Shown: positions 1-8,272 of the stretch, one piece after another
Layout of the letters: the number at the start of each line of letters is the position of its first letter
Numbering within the stretch: position 1 is the first letter of the stretch
NCBI GenBank assembly: GCA_029960955.1
Contig: JASBVS010000047.1
Span: 40,944-104,943 of the forward strand
DNA from: Bacillota bacterium
GTDB taxonomy: Bacteria > Bacillota > Sulfobacillia > JAIMAT01
Reading direction: 5' to 3'
DNA length: 64,000 nt
Position numbers and translations under genes: made by a program
Notes under the pieces: model-generated
The model's input: the letters and a program-made list of their open reading frames with translations, nothing else
Database searches by the model: none
What the model was told of the DNA's origin: nothing

Positions 1-177
1 CTCCTCCGGCGGCACCTCCACTCCGCAGGTGGGGCAGGACTTCCTGTAGCGGATGGGCGTCGAGCAGGGCCTGTGCAGCTGGCGGAAGCGGAGAGAGCGC
101 TCCTCCACGGCCGCGTAGAGGCGGACGGGGATGCTGACCAGGCCGAAGGCGAGGGTTCCTTTCCAGATGCTGCGCAC
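1..177 (-). CDS. ku: Ku DNA end-binding protein, N-terminal fragment (cut by window edge)
   Basis: Reverse-strand reading from a GTG at 177 gives 59 residues before the window edge. They contain the Ku N-terminal signature: IWKGTLAFGLVSIPVRLYAA, then RFRQLH, and a CxxxxxxRxxxxCPxCG stretch (C39, C50, C53). Bacterial Ku is a homodimer that threads onto double-strand DNA ends and recruits LigD for non-homologous end joining, which in Bacillus serves spores. The start is chosen because Ku proteins normally begin 2-3 residues before IWKG; an in-frame GTG three codons upstream is also possible. A purine run GGGTGGAG lies just before the start. The gene lies 53 bp downstream of scpB on the same strand. 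Whether a ligD follows is not visible. Confidence 0.9.
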   Translation of the reverse strand, partial: MRSIWKGTLAFGLVSIPVRLYAAVEERSLRFRQLHRPCSTPIRYRKSCPTCGVEVPPEE

Positions 178-230
178 GGCCTCCACCCGGGCGGGCCGGC
201 GGCTCCGCGCCCGCCCGGCCTCAGCTTGGC

Positions 231-806
231 CTACCCGGCCGCCGCGCCATTCGCCTCCCGGTTGGAGGAAGCCGCCGGCAGCTCCAGCTGCCGCCGGCCC
301 CCGCCCGCCTCGCCCTCCAGCGCCGCCCTCAGCGCCTCCACGCTCTCCAGTCCGAAGTGCTCCAGGAAGCGCGACGTCGTACCGTAGAGGATCGGCCGCC
401 CGGGCGCCTCCTTGCGCCCGACCTCCTCGATCAGGCCGGCCTCGAGCAGCGTGCGCAGCGCGTGCTCCGAGTGGACGCCGCGCAGCTCCTCGATCTGCGC
501 GCGGGTGACCGGCTGGCGGAGCGCCACGATGGCCAGCGTCTCCAGCGCCGCGCGCGAGAGGCTGGGCGGCTGGGCGTCGAGGACGACGCGCACCGGCCCG
601 GCCAGGGCCGGGCGGATGACCAGGCGCCAGCCGCCGGCCACCCGTTCGAGCTGGATCCCGTGGCCGGCCAGCGCCTCCTCCAGCTCGCGCAGCGCCGCCT
701 CCACCGCCGCCGGGCCGGCGCCCGTGGCGCCCGTCAGCTCCTCGAGGCGGACGGAGCGGGCGGCCGCGAAGAGGATGGCCTCGACCGCCTGCGCCAGGGG
801 GTTCAC
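231..806 (-). CDS. scpB: Segregation and condensation protein B
   Basis: 191 residues. ScpB is the winged-helix dimer that binds the kleisin ScpA in the SMC condensin complex and promotes chromosome compaction and segregation. The N-terminal NPLAQAVEAILFAA and the central SRAALETLAIVALRQPVTRAQIEELRGV are typical of the two tandem winged-helix domains. The GTG start overlaps the scpA stop by 4 bp (GTGA), so the two subunits are probably translationally coupled. The tail after about residue 165 is low-complexity and variable, as usual in the family. Confidence 0.95.
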   Translation of the reverse strand: MNPLAQAVEAILFAAARSVRLEELTGATGAGPAAVEAALRELEEALAGHGIQLERVAGGWRLVIRPALAGPVRVVLDAQPPSLSRAALETLAIVALRQPVTRAQIEELRGVHSEHALRTLLEAGLIEEVGRKEAPGRPILYGTTSRFLEHFGLESVEALRAALEGEAGGGRRQLELPAASSNREANGAAAG

Positions 807-1582
807 GTCTCCGCCGCCTCCCCCGCGTCCTCGCCGGCCGGGCGGAAGCGGATCAGGATCTCGGCGCCGGGCGCCTCCTGCACCGCCTCCAGCCGCCGCC
901 GCTGGACCAGCTCGAGGAGCGCGAGGAAGGTGACCACCACCTCGCTCCGTCCCCCGCGGCGGAAGCAGGCGGAGAAGGGAAGCGAGCCCAGCCGGCGTGC
1001 CAGCGCCAGGAGCCGCCGCGCCTCCTCGCGCACGGTCAGCCGGAAGGGCTCGACGCGCACCGGCTCGCGCGCGGTGGTGGCGGCCGCCTGCCAGACGTCC
1101 CGGAAGGCCTCGATCAGCCGCTCCAGGGTGAGGCCGTCGAGGACGTCGTCCGGATCGGGCGGCCCCAGCCGCTCGGGCGCCGCGCGGCCGATCAGGTCCC
1201 GCCGCTCCTCGGCCCAGGCGCGCAGCCGCTCGGCGGCGTCGCGGAAGAGCCGGTAGCGGCTGACCTGCTCCACCAGGTCGGCCGGCGGCTCCTCCAGCTC
1301 CGGCTCGCCTTCCCCGGAGGAGCCGGGCGTCTCCGGCTCGGCGCTCCCCTCCTCGGGCAGGAGCGCCCGCGCCTTGAGCGCCAGGAGCCTGGCCGCGACC
1401 ACCGCGAAGTCGCCCGCCTGGTCCGGGTCGAGGCGGCCTCCGGCGCGGAGGTAGGCCAGGAACTGGTCGGTCACCTCCGCCAGCGAGACTTCGGTGATGT
1501 CGAGCTGGCGGCTCTCCAGAAGGCGGAGCAGCAGGTCGAGCGGTCCCTCGAAGCCGTCAAGATGCAGTAGCGGCCCGGTCAC
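803..1582 (-). CDS. scpA: Segregation and condensation protein A (kleisin)
   Basis: 259 residues. ScpA is the kleisin that bridges the SMC head and neck and carries the ScpB dimer. The N-terminal segment LDGFEGPLDLLLRLLESRQL (residues 9-28) is the signature SMC-binding region. It is followed by an acidic linker (about residues 75-110) and a C-terminal winged helix ending EAPGAEILIRF. The gene starts inside the last 26 bp of lysA and ends in a 4-bp overlap with scpB, so lysA, scpA and scpB look like one transcript. Confidence 0.95.
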   Translation of the reverse strand: MTGPLLHLDGFEGPLDLLLRLLESRQLDITEVSLAEVTDQFLAYLRAGGRLDPDQAGDFAVVAARLLALKARALLPEEGSAEPETPGSSGEGEPELEEPPADLVEQVSRYRLFRDAAERLRAWAEERRDLIGRAAPERLGPPDPDDVLDGLTLERLIEAFRDVWQAAATTAREPVRVEPFRLTVREEARRLLALARRLGSLPFSACFRRGGRSEVVVTFLALLELVQRRRLEAVQEAPGAEILIRFRPAGEDAGEAAET

Positions 1583-2927
1583 CGTCGCTCGCCACCCGTT
1601 CCTCGAGCCAGGCGGGCACGGCGTCCCGCGCCCACAGATCCTCCTCGCTCTCCGGCCGGACCAGCCAGTCGGCGCGCCCGTCCGGCCCCAGCGCCAGGAC
1701 GCCCGGCCGCGGGAAGCGGTTGTAGTTGGAGGCCATGCTGACCTGGTAGGCGCCCGCGGCGGGGAAGGCCAGGACGTCGCCCGGCCGGACCTCGGGCAGG
1801 AGCGCCTCCTCGACCAGGAAGTCGCCGCTCTCGCAGTACTTCCCCACCACGCGCGCGCGCACGCTCCCCGGGCGGTCGGCTGCGCCCGCGGCCAGCACCG
1901 CGTAGCTGGCGCCGTAGAGCGCGGGCCGGGGGTTGTCGCCCATGCCGCCGTCGACGGCCACGTAGGCGGGCAGACCGGGCACCCGCTTGATGGCGCCGAC
2001 CCGGTAGAGCGCGACCATGGCGGGGGCGACCAGGCTGCGGCCGGGCTCGCAGGTCAGCTCGAGCCGGCCGAGATCCCGGGCGGCGGCGCCGCGCGCCAGA
2101 TGCTCCCCCAGCCGGGCGAGCGTGGCGGGCACCTCCGGCGCCGGCTGCTCGGGCAGGTAGGCGATGCCGAAACCGCCGCCGATGTCGACGCGCCGGATCG
2201 GGTGGCCGCTCCGGATGCGGAGCTGTCGCGCCAGGTCGAGGAGAAGGTCGGCTGCCTCCAGGTAGGGCTGGATCTCCAGGATCTGCGAGCCGATGTGGGC
2301 GTGCAAGCCCTCCAGGTCGAGCCAGGGGTCGCCGGCGGCGCGGAGCGCCGCCTCCAGCGCCTGGCCGCTGGCCAGGTCGAAGCCGAACTTGGTGTCCTGC
2401 TGGCCCGTGCGGACGTAGCTGTGCGTGTGCGCCTCGATCCCGGGGGCGACGCGCAGCAGGACGGTGGCGCGACGCCCCCGCTGCTGCGCGAAGGCGCTGA
2501 GGCGCTCCAGCTCCAGCTCGTTGTCGACCACCACGTGGCCGACGCCCGTCTCCAGCGCGAGCGCCAGCTCGCGGTCGGACTTGTTGTTGCCGTGGAGGTA
2601 GATGCGCGCCGGGTCGAAACCGCCTGCCAGCGCGGTGCGCAGCTCGCCCGCGGAGACCACGTCCAGCGCCAGCCCTTCCTCGTGCAGGATGCGGGCGAGG
2701 CCGACGGAGAGGAAGGCCTTGCCCGCGTAGGCGACCTCCCCGCGGAAGGGCGCCCAGGCTTCGCGGAAGAGCTGGCAGCGGCGGCGGAAGACGGCCTCCT
2801 GGAAGACGTAGAGCGGGGTCCCGTAGCGCCGGGCGAGCTCCACGGCGTCGCGGCCCTCGATGAGGAGGTGGCCGTCCGGGCCGACCGCGAGCTCCCCCCA
2901 ATCGTCCGGGAACGGCTGGCGCGGCAT
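1557..2927 (-). CDS. lysA: Diaminopimelate decarboxylase
   Basis: 456 residues, normal length. This PLP enzyme decarboxylates meso-diaminopimelate to L-lysine, the last lysine step. The Schiff-base lysine is K70 in VAYAGKAFLS. The glycine-rich GGGFGI, CEPGRSLVAPA and CESGDFL motifs of fold-type III decarboxylases are all present. I start at the ATG at 2927 (PRQPFPDDW); the frame is open 19 codons further upstream but that part looks non-coding. In Bacillus subtilis lysA also follows spoVAF, and the same order holds here. It overlaps scpA by 26 bp. Confidence 0.95.
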   Translation of the reverse strand: MPRQPFPDDWGELAVGPDGHLLIEGRDAVELARRYGTPLYVFQEAVFRRRCQLFREAWAPFRGEVAYAGKAFLSVGLARILHEEGLALDVVSAGELRTALAGGFDPARIYLHGNNKSDRELALALETGVGHVVVDNELELERLSAFAQQRGRRATVLLRVAPGIEAHTHSYVRTGQQDTKFGFDLASGQALEAALRAAGDPWLDLEGLHAHIGSQILEIQPYLEAADLLLDLARQLRIRSGHPIRRVDIGGGFGIAYLPEQPAPEVPATLARLGEHLARGAAARDLGRLELTCEPGRSLVAPAMVALYRVGAIKRVPGLPAYVAVDGGMGDNPRPALYGASYAVLAAGAADRPGSVRARVVGKYCESGDFLVEEALLPEVRPGDVLAFPAAGAYQVSMASNYNRFPRPGVLALGPDGRADWLVRPESEEDLWARDAVPAWLEERVASDGDRAATAS

Positions 2928-2999
2928 GCGGTTCCGGTCACTCCCGTCCCATCGACCGTGGGCAAGTCGGCGCCATGCTACCATGCGCGCCCAGGGCGG

Positions 3000-4577
3000 T
3001 CAATTTCGGTCGCCGGCCCTCCGCCGCAGGCGGATCTGCGGCAGGCGCGGCCGGCCCGGTGCCACGGCGGGCTGGCGGTCGGGGTCGACCGGCCGGAGGC
3101 GCGCCGGGCGCTGGCGGGTGCGCGGCGCCGGCAGCCGGAGGGCGACGTTGCGCAGCGAGGCCCAGTCGGGCGGCAGGTAGGGCCAGAGGTAGGGTACGCC
3201 GAAGCTGCGCGCGCGGACGACGAGAAGGAACTCGAGGACGGCGCCCACCACGAGCCCGTACCAGTCCCCGGCCCAGACGAGCAGGATGAGGAGGACGCGC
3301 ATCAGGCGGACCGAGTGGCCCAGCTCCGGGCTCGGGATGGTGAAGGTGCCCACGGCGGCGACGGTGGCGTAGAGGATCGCCTCCGCCGTGAAGAGCCCCA
3401 CCTGGACGGCCAGCTGGCCGATGAGGACGGCGCCGATGACGCCCAGCGCGGTCGAGAGCGCGTTGGGCGTGTGGATCAGGGCCAGGCGGATGAACTCCAG
3501 GCCCACCTCGGCGATCAGGAACTGGGCGGCCAGCGGCAGCGCCCCCGGCTTCTTCGGCCCCAGCCAGTGCGCCCAGGCGGGGAGGGCGCGGGCGTGCGTG
3601 GCCAGGACGATCCAGACCGGCACCAGCAGCCACGCCGCCAGCAGCCCGAGGTAGCGCGCGAAGCGGACGGCCATGCCGGGGATCGCCGTCTCGTGGAACT
3701 CCTCCGGATGCTGCATCAGCTGCGGCAGCGTGGCCGGCAGGATCACGGCCACCGGCGAGGTGTCGACCAGGATGACCGCCTGGCCCTCCAGGAGCTGGGC
3801 GGCGGCCACGTCGGGCCGCTCCGTGTAGCGCACCTGGGGGAAAGGGAACCAGGCTTGCTCGCGCCCCTCGAGGAACTCCTCGAGGCTGTGTTCGGCCATG
3901 GGGAGCGCGTCGATGCGGACGGCGTCCAGTCGTTTCCGGATCTGCTCCACCAGGTCCGGCTGGGTGATGTCCTGGACGTAGAGCAGCGCCACCTGGGTCT
4001 GGGAGCGGCGCCCCAGGAAGAAGGTCTCGATGCGCAGGTTCTTGTCCCGCAGGCGGCGCCGGATGAGCGCCGTGTTCTGGACGATGGTCTCGGTGAAGCC
4101 GTCCTTCGGTCCGCGCAGGACCTTCTCCAGGTCGGGCTCGGAGGGCTGGCGCGCGGGGTACTTCCTGACGTCGATGAAGATCGCCTGGTCGAGGCCGTCG
4201 ACGAAGAGGACGGCGCCGCCGGAGAGGATCTCCATCATCGCCTGGGCCCAGCTCGACTCGGCCTGTCCCTCCGCGAAGGGGATGTACCGGCGGATCAGCT
4301 GCCCGGCCTCGAGCGGCCCCTTCTCGGGCGCCTTGGCTTTGAGCAGGGTGCGGACCGTCTGCTGGAGCGTGGGCTCGTCGACCAGACCGTCGATGGCCAC
4401 GATCAGCGCCTCGCGCCCGGCCACCTGCAGGTTCTGCTTGATGACGTCGAAGCTGTTCCCCAGCTCGCGGTCGAGCGTGCGGCGGACGGTGGCCAGGGAG
4501 GGGCTCACCTTCTCCAGCGCCCACTCCTTCCCCTGGCCGGGCGTCTGCGTGCTTCCCGGGTCGGCCGTCGCGACCAC
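3000..4577 (-). CDS. spoVAF: Stage V sporulation protein AF (GerA-family membrane protein)
   Basis: 525 residues. SpoVAF is a GerA A-subunit-like protein of the spore inner membrane that is linked to germinant receptor function and dipicolinate release. The soluble N-terminal half (about residues 20-290) contains the GerA-type FVDGLDQAIFIDVRKYPARQ segment and an RRLRDKNLRIETFFLGRRSQ segment. After the IAGMAVRF-like junction come five or six hydrophobic segments (about residues 300-460). A GTG start with an adjacent GGAAGGG is used. It is the last gene of the spoVA group, 54 bp after spoVAE, with lysA following. Confidence 0.9.
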   Translation of the reverse strand: MVATADPGSTQTPGQGKEWALEKVSPSLATVRRTLDRELGNSFDVIKQNLQVAGREALIVAIDGLVDEPTLQQTVRTLLKAKAPEKGPLEAGQLIRRYIPFAEGQAESSWAQAMMEILSGGAVLFVDGLDQAIFIDVRKYPARQPSEPDLEKVLRGPKDGFTETIVQNTALIRRRLRDKNLRIETFFLGRRSQTQVALLYVQDITQPDLVEQIRKRLDAVRIDALPMAEHSLEEFLEGREQAWFPFPQVRYTERPDVAAAQLLEGQAVILVDTSPVAVILPATLPQLMQHPEEFHETAIPGMAVRFARYLGLLAAWLLVPVWIVLATHARALPAWAHWLGPKKPGALPLAAQFLIAEVGLEFIRLALIHTPNALSTALGVIGAVLIGQLAVQVGLFTAEAILYATVAAVGTFTIPSPELGHSVRLMRVLLILLVWAGDWYGLVVGAVLEFLLVVRARSFGVPYLWPYLPPDWASLRNVALRLPAPRTRQRPARLRPVDPDRQPAVAPGRPRLPQIRLRRRAGDRN

Positions 4578-4631
4578 CCCCTTCCCGCTCTGCGCGATCC
4601 CGTGCTCCGGCCCGCGCCGCGCCCTCGGCCC

Positions 4632-4982
4632 TCAGGCCTTGGGCTGGGCCAGCAGCGCGACCAGGTAGCTGAAGGCGATGGCGACGGTGACGCCGACCGC
4701 CGCCGCCTCCAGCCCGCCGCTGAAGATGCCGAGCCATCCGTTGCGGGCGATGTCGGCGATGGTGCCCTGGACGAGCACGTGGCCGAAGCCGGTCAGCGGC
4801 ACGGTGGCGCCGGCCCCGGCCAGGCGGACCAGCGGCGTGTAGAGGCCGAGGAGGCTGGCCACGCCGCCCAGCACGACGAAGCCGACCAGCGTCTGCGCGG
4901 GCGTCAGCCGAGCGACGTCGACCACCAGCTGCGCCAGCGCCGAGAGCGCCCCGCCGACGAGAAAGGCCCAGAGAAAGGTCAC
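4632..4982 (-). CDS. spoVAE: Stage V sporulation protein AE
   Basis: 116 residues, matching the short SpoVAEb form. It is a small membrane protein of the SpoVA channel, which loads dipicolinic acid into the forespore and releases it at germination. Three or four hydrophobic segments span the protein, and the family stretch GAGATVPLTGFGHVLVQGTI sits at about residues 56-75. The GTG start overlaps the spoVAD stop by 4 bp (GTGA). It is paralogous to SpoVAC just upstream, which has the same PLTGF/PVTGF motif. Confidence 0.95.
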   Translation of the reverse strand: MTFLWAFLVGGALSALAQLVVDVARLTPAQTLVGFVVLGGVASLLGLYTPLVRLAGAGATVPLTGFGHVLVQGTIADIARNGWLGIFSGGLEAAAVGVTVAIAFSYLVALLAQPKA

Positions 4983-6007
4983 TCTCCACCCGCTCCCCAC
5001 TCGATCGAGACCGCGTGCGCCACGCACGGGATCGACTCGCCCTGGTGGTAGCTGGTCGGGCTGAAGAGCGCGCCGGTCGAGACCAGGAGGAGGCTGCGCA
5101 GGTTGCCCGCCAGCATCTCGCGGTAGAGGTAGCCGGTTGTCACCAGGGCCGAGCAGGCGGTCCCCGACCCGCCTGCACCGATCCCCTGGGCGCGGTCGTA
5201 GAGGAGGACGCCGCAGTCGGCCGCCGCCTCGCCCAGGTCGTAGCCCTGGTCGCGGACGAGGTCCGCGGCGATCGGCAGGCCGTAGCTTCCCAGGTCGCCG
5301 GTGGCGACCAGGTCGTAGTCCTGCGGGCTCCGGCCCGAGTCGCGCAGGTGGTGGACGATGGTGTCGGCGGCGGCCGCCGCCATCGCCGCGCCCAGGTCGA
5401 AGGGGTCCTTCACGCCCATGTCGATCACCCGGCCCACCGTGGCCATGGTCAGGCGCGGTCCCTCCCCCCCGGCCGTGAGCAGCGCGGCCGCGGCCCCCGT
5501 GGCCGTCCAGGTGGCGGTGGCGGGCCGCTGGTAGCCGAACTCCACCGGGTAGCGGAACTGGCGCTCCGCCGCCTCGTGGTGGCTGGAGACGGCCACGCCC
5601 ACCCGCCGCGCGTAGCCGCCGTCGATCAGGAGCGCCCCCACCGCCAGCGCCTCGGCCCATGTGGCGCAGGCGCCGAAGAGACCCAGGAAGGGGCGGTCGA
5701 CGGCCCGCGCGGCGAAGGAGGAGGCGCCCAGCTGGTTGATCAGGTCGCCGGCCACGAGGTAGTCCAGGTCCTCGGTCTTCAGCCTCCGCTTGCCCAGCAG
5801 CAGGTCGACCGCTTGGCGCAGGAAGGTCGCCTCGGCGCTCTCCCAGGTCGGATGTCCGAAGAGCTTGTCCCGGACGACGCGATCGAAGTAGCTCGCCAGC
5901 GGACCCTGCCCTTCCACCGGACCGGCCACCGAGGCGGCCGCCTCGATGGCGACGGGGGTGCGGAAGGCCAGGGTGAAGCTGCCCACTCTCCGCTCCGCGG
6001 ACTCCAC
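4979..6007 (-). CDS. spoVAD: Stage V sporulation protein AD
   Basis: 342 residues. SpoVAD is the thiolase-fold SpoVA subunit that binds dipicolinic acid directly. The GLFGACATWAEAL segment is the thiolase-like nucleophile loop, followed by RRVGVAVSSHHEAAERQFRY and, near the end, GALFSPTSYHQGESIPCVAH. These are strong family hallmarks. The GTG start at 6007 is preceded by GGAGGGGAG at proper spacing. The gene lies 32 bp after spoVAC and overlaps spoVAE by 4 bp. Confidence 0.95.
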   Translation of the reverse strand: MESAERRVGSFTLAFRTPVAIEAAASVAGPVEGQGPLASYFDRVVRDKLFGHPTWESAEATFLRQAVDLLLGKRRLKTEDLDYLVAGDLINQLGASSFAARAVDRPFLGLFGACATWAEALAVGALLIDGGYARRVGVAVSSHHEAAERQFRYPVEFGYQRPATATWTATGAAAALLTAGGEGPRLTMATVGRVIDMGVKDPFDLGAAMAAAAADTIVHHLRDSGRSPQDYDLVATGDLGSYGLPIAADLVRDQGYDLGEAAADCGVLLYDRAQGIGAGGSGTACSALVTTGYLYREMLAGNLRSLLLVSTGALFSPTSYHQGESIPCVAHAVSIEWGAGGE

Positions 6008-6039
6008 GGCTCTCCCCTCCCCGACCGCGCGACGGGCGC

Positions 6040-6498
6040 TCAGCGTGGCGCGTAAAGGATGTAGTAGGCGGTTCCGGCGGCGACCGCGGTCAGCAGCCCG
6101 TAGAGCAGGACCGGCCCGGCCAGCTGGAAGAGGCGGCCTCCGACGCCGAAGACCCAGCCGTCGCGCTTGTACTCCATGGCCGGCGCCACCATGGCGTTGG
6201 CGAAGCCGGTGACGGGCAGGCTGGCCCCCATGCCGCCGAAACGGGCCACGCGGTCCCAGAGACCGAGCCCGGTCAGGACCGCCCCGAGGGCGATCATCGC
6301 GGCGGTGGCGGGCGTGGCGGACGTCTCGGGCGAGAGGCGGAGCCAGGCCATGAAGCCCTGGCGGACGGCCTCGCCCACCAGGCAGATCAGCCCGCCGACC
6401 AGGAAGGCCCGCGCGGCGTTGGCCAGCACGGGCCGGCGCGGGGCGTGCCGCCTGCGCACCGCCTCGAAACGAAGGCGGTCGACCTTGGTCGCCTCCAT
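6040..6498 (-). CDS. spoVAC: Stage V sporulation protein AC
   Basis: 152 residues. Membrane subunit of the SpoVA dipicolinate channel; the B. subtilis protein behaves as a mechanosensitive channel. A basic N-terminus (residues 1-25) is followed by four hydrophobic segments, with GASLPVTGFANAMVAPAMEY at about residues 91-110 as the family motif. It starts only 3 bp after the dodecin-like gene ends, so it is probably in the same transcript and under the forespore-type promoter described at 6930-6959. spoVAA and spoVAB are not present in this cluster. Confidence 0.95.
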   Translation of the reverse strand: MEATKVDRLRFEAVRRRHAPRRPVLANAARAFLVGGLICLVGEAVRQGFMAWLRLSPETSATPATAAMIALGAVLTGLGLWDRVARFGGMGASLPVTGFANAMVAPAMEYKRDGWVFGVGGRLFQLAGPVLLYGLLTAVAAGTAYYILYAPR

Positions 6499-6501
6499 GG
6501 A

Positions 6502-6921
6502 TCAGGCGCCTCCCCGGCGGCTGGGGTCGACGACGAAGGCCACCTTGACATTGGCCTTGAACTCGGTCAGCCGGTTGTTGCGGACGTTGGCGGTGGCGTT
6601 GAGCACCTCCACGCCGGTGATGTGATCGACGGTCCTGGCCGCCTCGTCGATGGCGTTCTGGACCGCTTCCTGCCAGCTGTTGGGCGACTCGCCGACCAGC
6701 TCGATGATCTTGACGACGGCCACGGCCTCCACCTCCCGCTTCGGCGCGGGCGCCGCCTCCACCAGGACGGCTCCCGCATGGTCGGGCCGGGCGCGGGCGG
6801 GGTGCAGGGCGTACCACGCCACGGCGGCGAGGCCGACGGCCGCCGCCAGCGCGGCCGCGAGAAGCGCGCGCCGGCCGCGACCGCCGGTCCGGTTCGCCCC
6901 TCCCACCGACACCCGTTTCAC
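6502..6921 (-). CDS. Membrane-anchored dodecin-like protein
   Basis: 139 residues. Residues 18-40 form one hydrophobic, alanine-rich helix, then comes a short linker and, at about 68-131, a complete dodecin domain (KIIELVGESPNSWQEAVQNA, then the helix end and two strands ending VKVAFVVD). Dodecins are normally about 68-residue cytosolic proteins that form hollow dodecamers binding flavin or CoA. Here a membrane anchor precedes the domain, and the usual flavin-stacking tryptophan near the FEV/AEV strand is replaced (DHITGVEV). The gene sits between sigF and spoVAC. Start unsure: GTG at 6921, with in-frame GTGs at 6912 and 6906. The function in spores is unknown. Confidence 0.8.
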   Translation of the reverse strand: MKRVSVGGANRTGGRGRRALLAAALAAAVGLAAVAWYALHPARARPDHAGAVLVEAAPAPKREVEAVAVVKIIELVGESPNSWQEAVQNAIDEAARTVDHITGVEVLNATANVRNNRLTEFKANVKVAFVVDPSRRGGA

Positions 6922-6929
6922 CCAGGTCG

Positions 6930-6959
6930 TAGTATGGCCGCCGGCCGGAGCACTCTTGC
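6930..6959 (-). promoter_or_regulatory. Forespore sigma (SigF/SigG-type) promoter candidate for the dodecin-spoVA operon
   Basis: On the minus strand GCAAG (6959-6955) is followed after 18 bp by CATACTA (6936-6930). The SigF/SigG consensus is roughly G[ACT]AT[AG] with a spacer near 18 and CATnnTA; the -10 match is exact and the -35 match is 4 of 5. spoVA is SigG-controlled in B. subtilis, which fits. The predicted transcript start (about 6923) is only about 2 nt before the GTG of the dodecin gene, leaving no room for a ribosome site there. Confidence 0.55.
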
Positions 6960-7012
6960 GCCGCCGGCGGCGCGCGCGAAGGCCGGCGCGGAGGACACCT
7001 CCGGCCGGCGGC

Positions 7013-7789
7013 CTAGGAGGTGCCGAGCATCTCGCGCAGGTGCCGCAGGGCGCGCCGTTCCAGGCGCGAGACGTGGACCTGGCTGAGGCCGAGCCGTTCG
7101 GCCACCTGCTGCTGGGTCATCTCCCGGAAGAAGCGGAGATGGAGGAGGAGCCGCTCGCGCGGATCGAGGCGGGCGAGCGCCTGGCGCAGCTCGAGCGAAT
7201 CGAGCCAGTCGGACTCGGGGGAGTCGCCGCCGACCAGGGCGGCCAGCGTGCTTCCTCCCGGTTCGTCGTTCTCCAGCGGCGCATCGAGCGAGCGGACCGC
7301 CTCGCGCGCCGCCAGCGCCTCCACCAGGCGGTCGCGCTCGACGCCCAGGCGGCGGGCCAACTCCTCCACGCCCGGGCTCCGCCCCTCGGCCTGGGCCAGC
7401 TCGGCCTCCAGGCTCCGCGCCTTGCGGGCGAGTTCCTGCAGGTCGCGGGAGACGTGGAGCGCCGCGGAGGAGCGCAGGTAGCCGCGCAGCTCGCCGAGGA
7501 TGGTGGGTACCGCGTAGGTGGAGAAGCGCGTCCCGCGTTCGGGGTCGAAGCCGTCGATGGCCTTGAGCAGCCCCACGACGCCCACCTGCAGGAGGTCCTC
7601 CCGCTCCTCCCGCGAGGCGGGCAGCCGCTCGATCAGGCTGCGAACCAGGGGAAGGTTCAGCTCGACCAGGCGGTCGCGGGCCGAGCGGTCACCCTGGCGC
7701 AGGCGGCGGAAGAGCTCCTCGCGCTCCGCCTCGGCCCCGGGTCCGCCCGACCCCCCGCCGGCGGGCCGGGCGGCTTCGGCCGGCGCCAC
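7013..7789 (-). CDS. sigF: RNA polymerase sigma-F factor
   Basis: 258 residues. SigF is the first forespore-specific sigma factor. Region 2 is seen in EDLLQVGVVGLLKAIDGFDP followed by RGTRFSTYAVPTILGELRGY. Region 3 covers about residues 125-165, and the region 4 helix-turn-helix is MTQQQVAERLGLSQVHVSRL near the end. About 25 extra residues precede the usual start; they are Pro/Gly/Ala-rich and the real start may lie within them. It closes the spoIIAA-spoIIAB-sigF operon, 6 bp after spoIIAB, and is followed by the dodecin-spoVA cluster. Confidence 0.95.
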   Translation of the reverse strand: MAPAEAARPAGGGSGGPGAEAEREELFRRLRQGDRSARDRLVELNLPLVRSLIERLPASREEREDLLQVGVVGLLKAIDGFDPERGTRFSTYAVPTILGELRGYLRSSAALHVSRDLQELARKARSLEAELAQAEGRSPGVEELARRLGVERDRLVEALAAREAVRSLDAPLENDEPGGSTLAALVGGDSPESDWLDSLELRQALARLDPRERLLLHLRFFREMTQQQVAERLGLSQVHVSRLERRALRHLREMLGTS

Positions 7790-7795
7790 CGCGGC

Positions 7796-8272
7796 TCACC
7801 CGGCCGACCCGGCCACTCCGGCCGTGCTCGCGTCCTGCGCCTGCAACCGCTTGACCAGCCGGACGCGCGTCCCCTGCCCGAGCCGCGACTCCACCTCCAC
7901 CCCGTCGGCGAAGGACTCCATGAAGGCGAAGCCGAGCCCCATGCGGTCGGGGGCGGTGGTGAAGGCCGGCTCGCGGGCGCGTTCCACGTCCTCGATGCCG
8001 CGGCCCCAGTCGACCACCTCCACCTCGATCCGGTCCGGGTAGAGGAGGCCGTGCACCTGCAGGAGGCGCTCCTCGGGCGCCACCTCCGTCCCGGCGTAGG
8101 CGTGCAGGACGACGTTGGTCACCGCCTCGGAGACGGCCACCTTCAGCTCCTCCACGTCGCTGACGCTGAAGGGGAGTTGCGCCGCGAAGCCGGCCACCAC
8201 CAGGCGGGCGAGGCCGACGTTCTCCGGCAGGGCGGGCATGTCCAGGATGAAACGGTTCGTCTCAGCGGCCAC
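7796..8272 (-). CDS. spoIIAB: Anti-sigma-F factor and SpoIIAA kinase
   Basis: 158 residues. SpoIIAB is a GHKL-fold serine kinase that holds SigF inactive and phosphorylates SpoIIAA. The N box EAVTNVVLHAY, the G1 box DWGRGIEDV and the G2 box MGLGFAFMESFADG are all visible in order. The start overlaps the end of spoIIAA by 11 bp, so the partner proteins are made together. Confidence 0.95.
   Translation of the reverse strand: MAAETNRFILDMPALPENVGLARLVVAGFAAQLPFSVSDVEELKVAVSEAVTNVVLHAYAGTEVAPEERLLQVHGLLYPDRIEVEVVDWGRGIEDVERAREPAFTTAPDRMGLGFAFMESFADGVEVESRLGQGTRVRLVKRLQAQDASTAGVAGSAG

Noticed and set aside
1494..5051. A 1185-residue open frame on the plus strand
   Set aside because: It lies over lysA, spoVAF and spoVAE in antisense, has shadow-type Arg/Gly/Ala composition and no domain. 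Long antisense frames are expected at this GC content.
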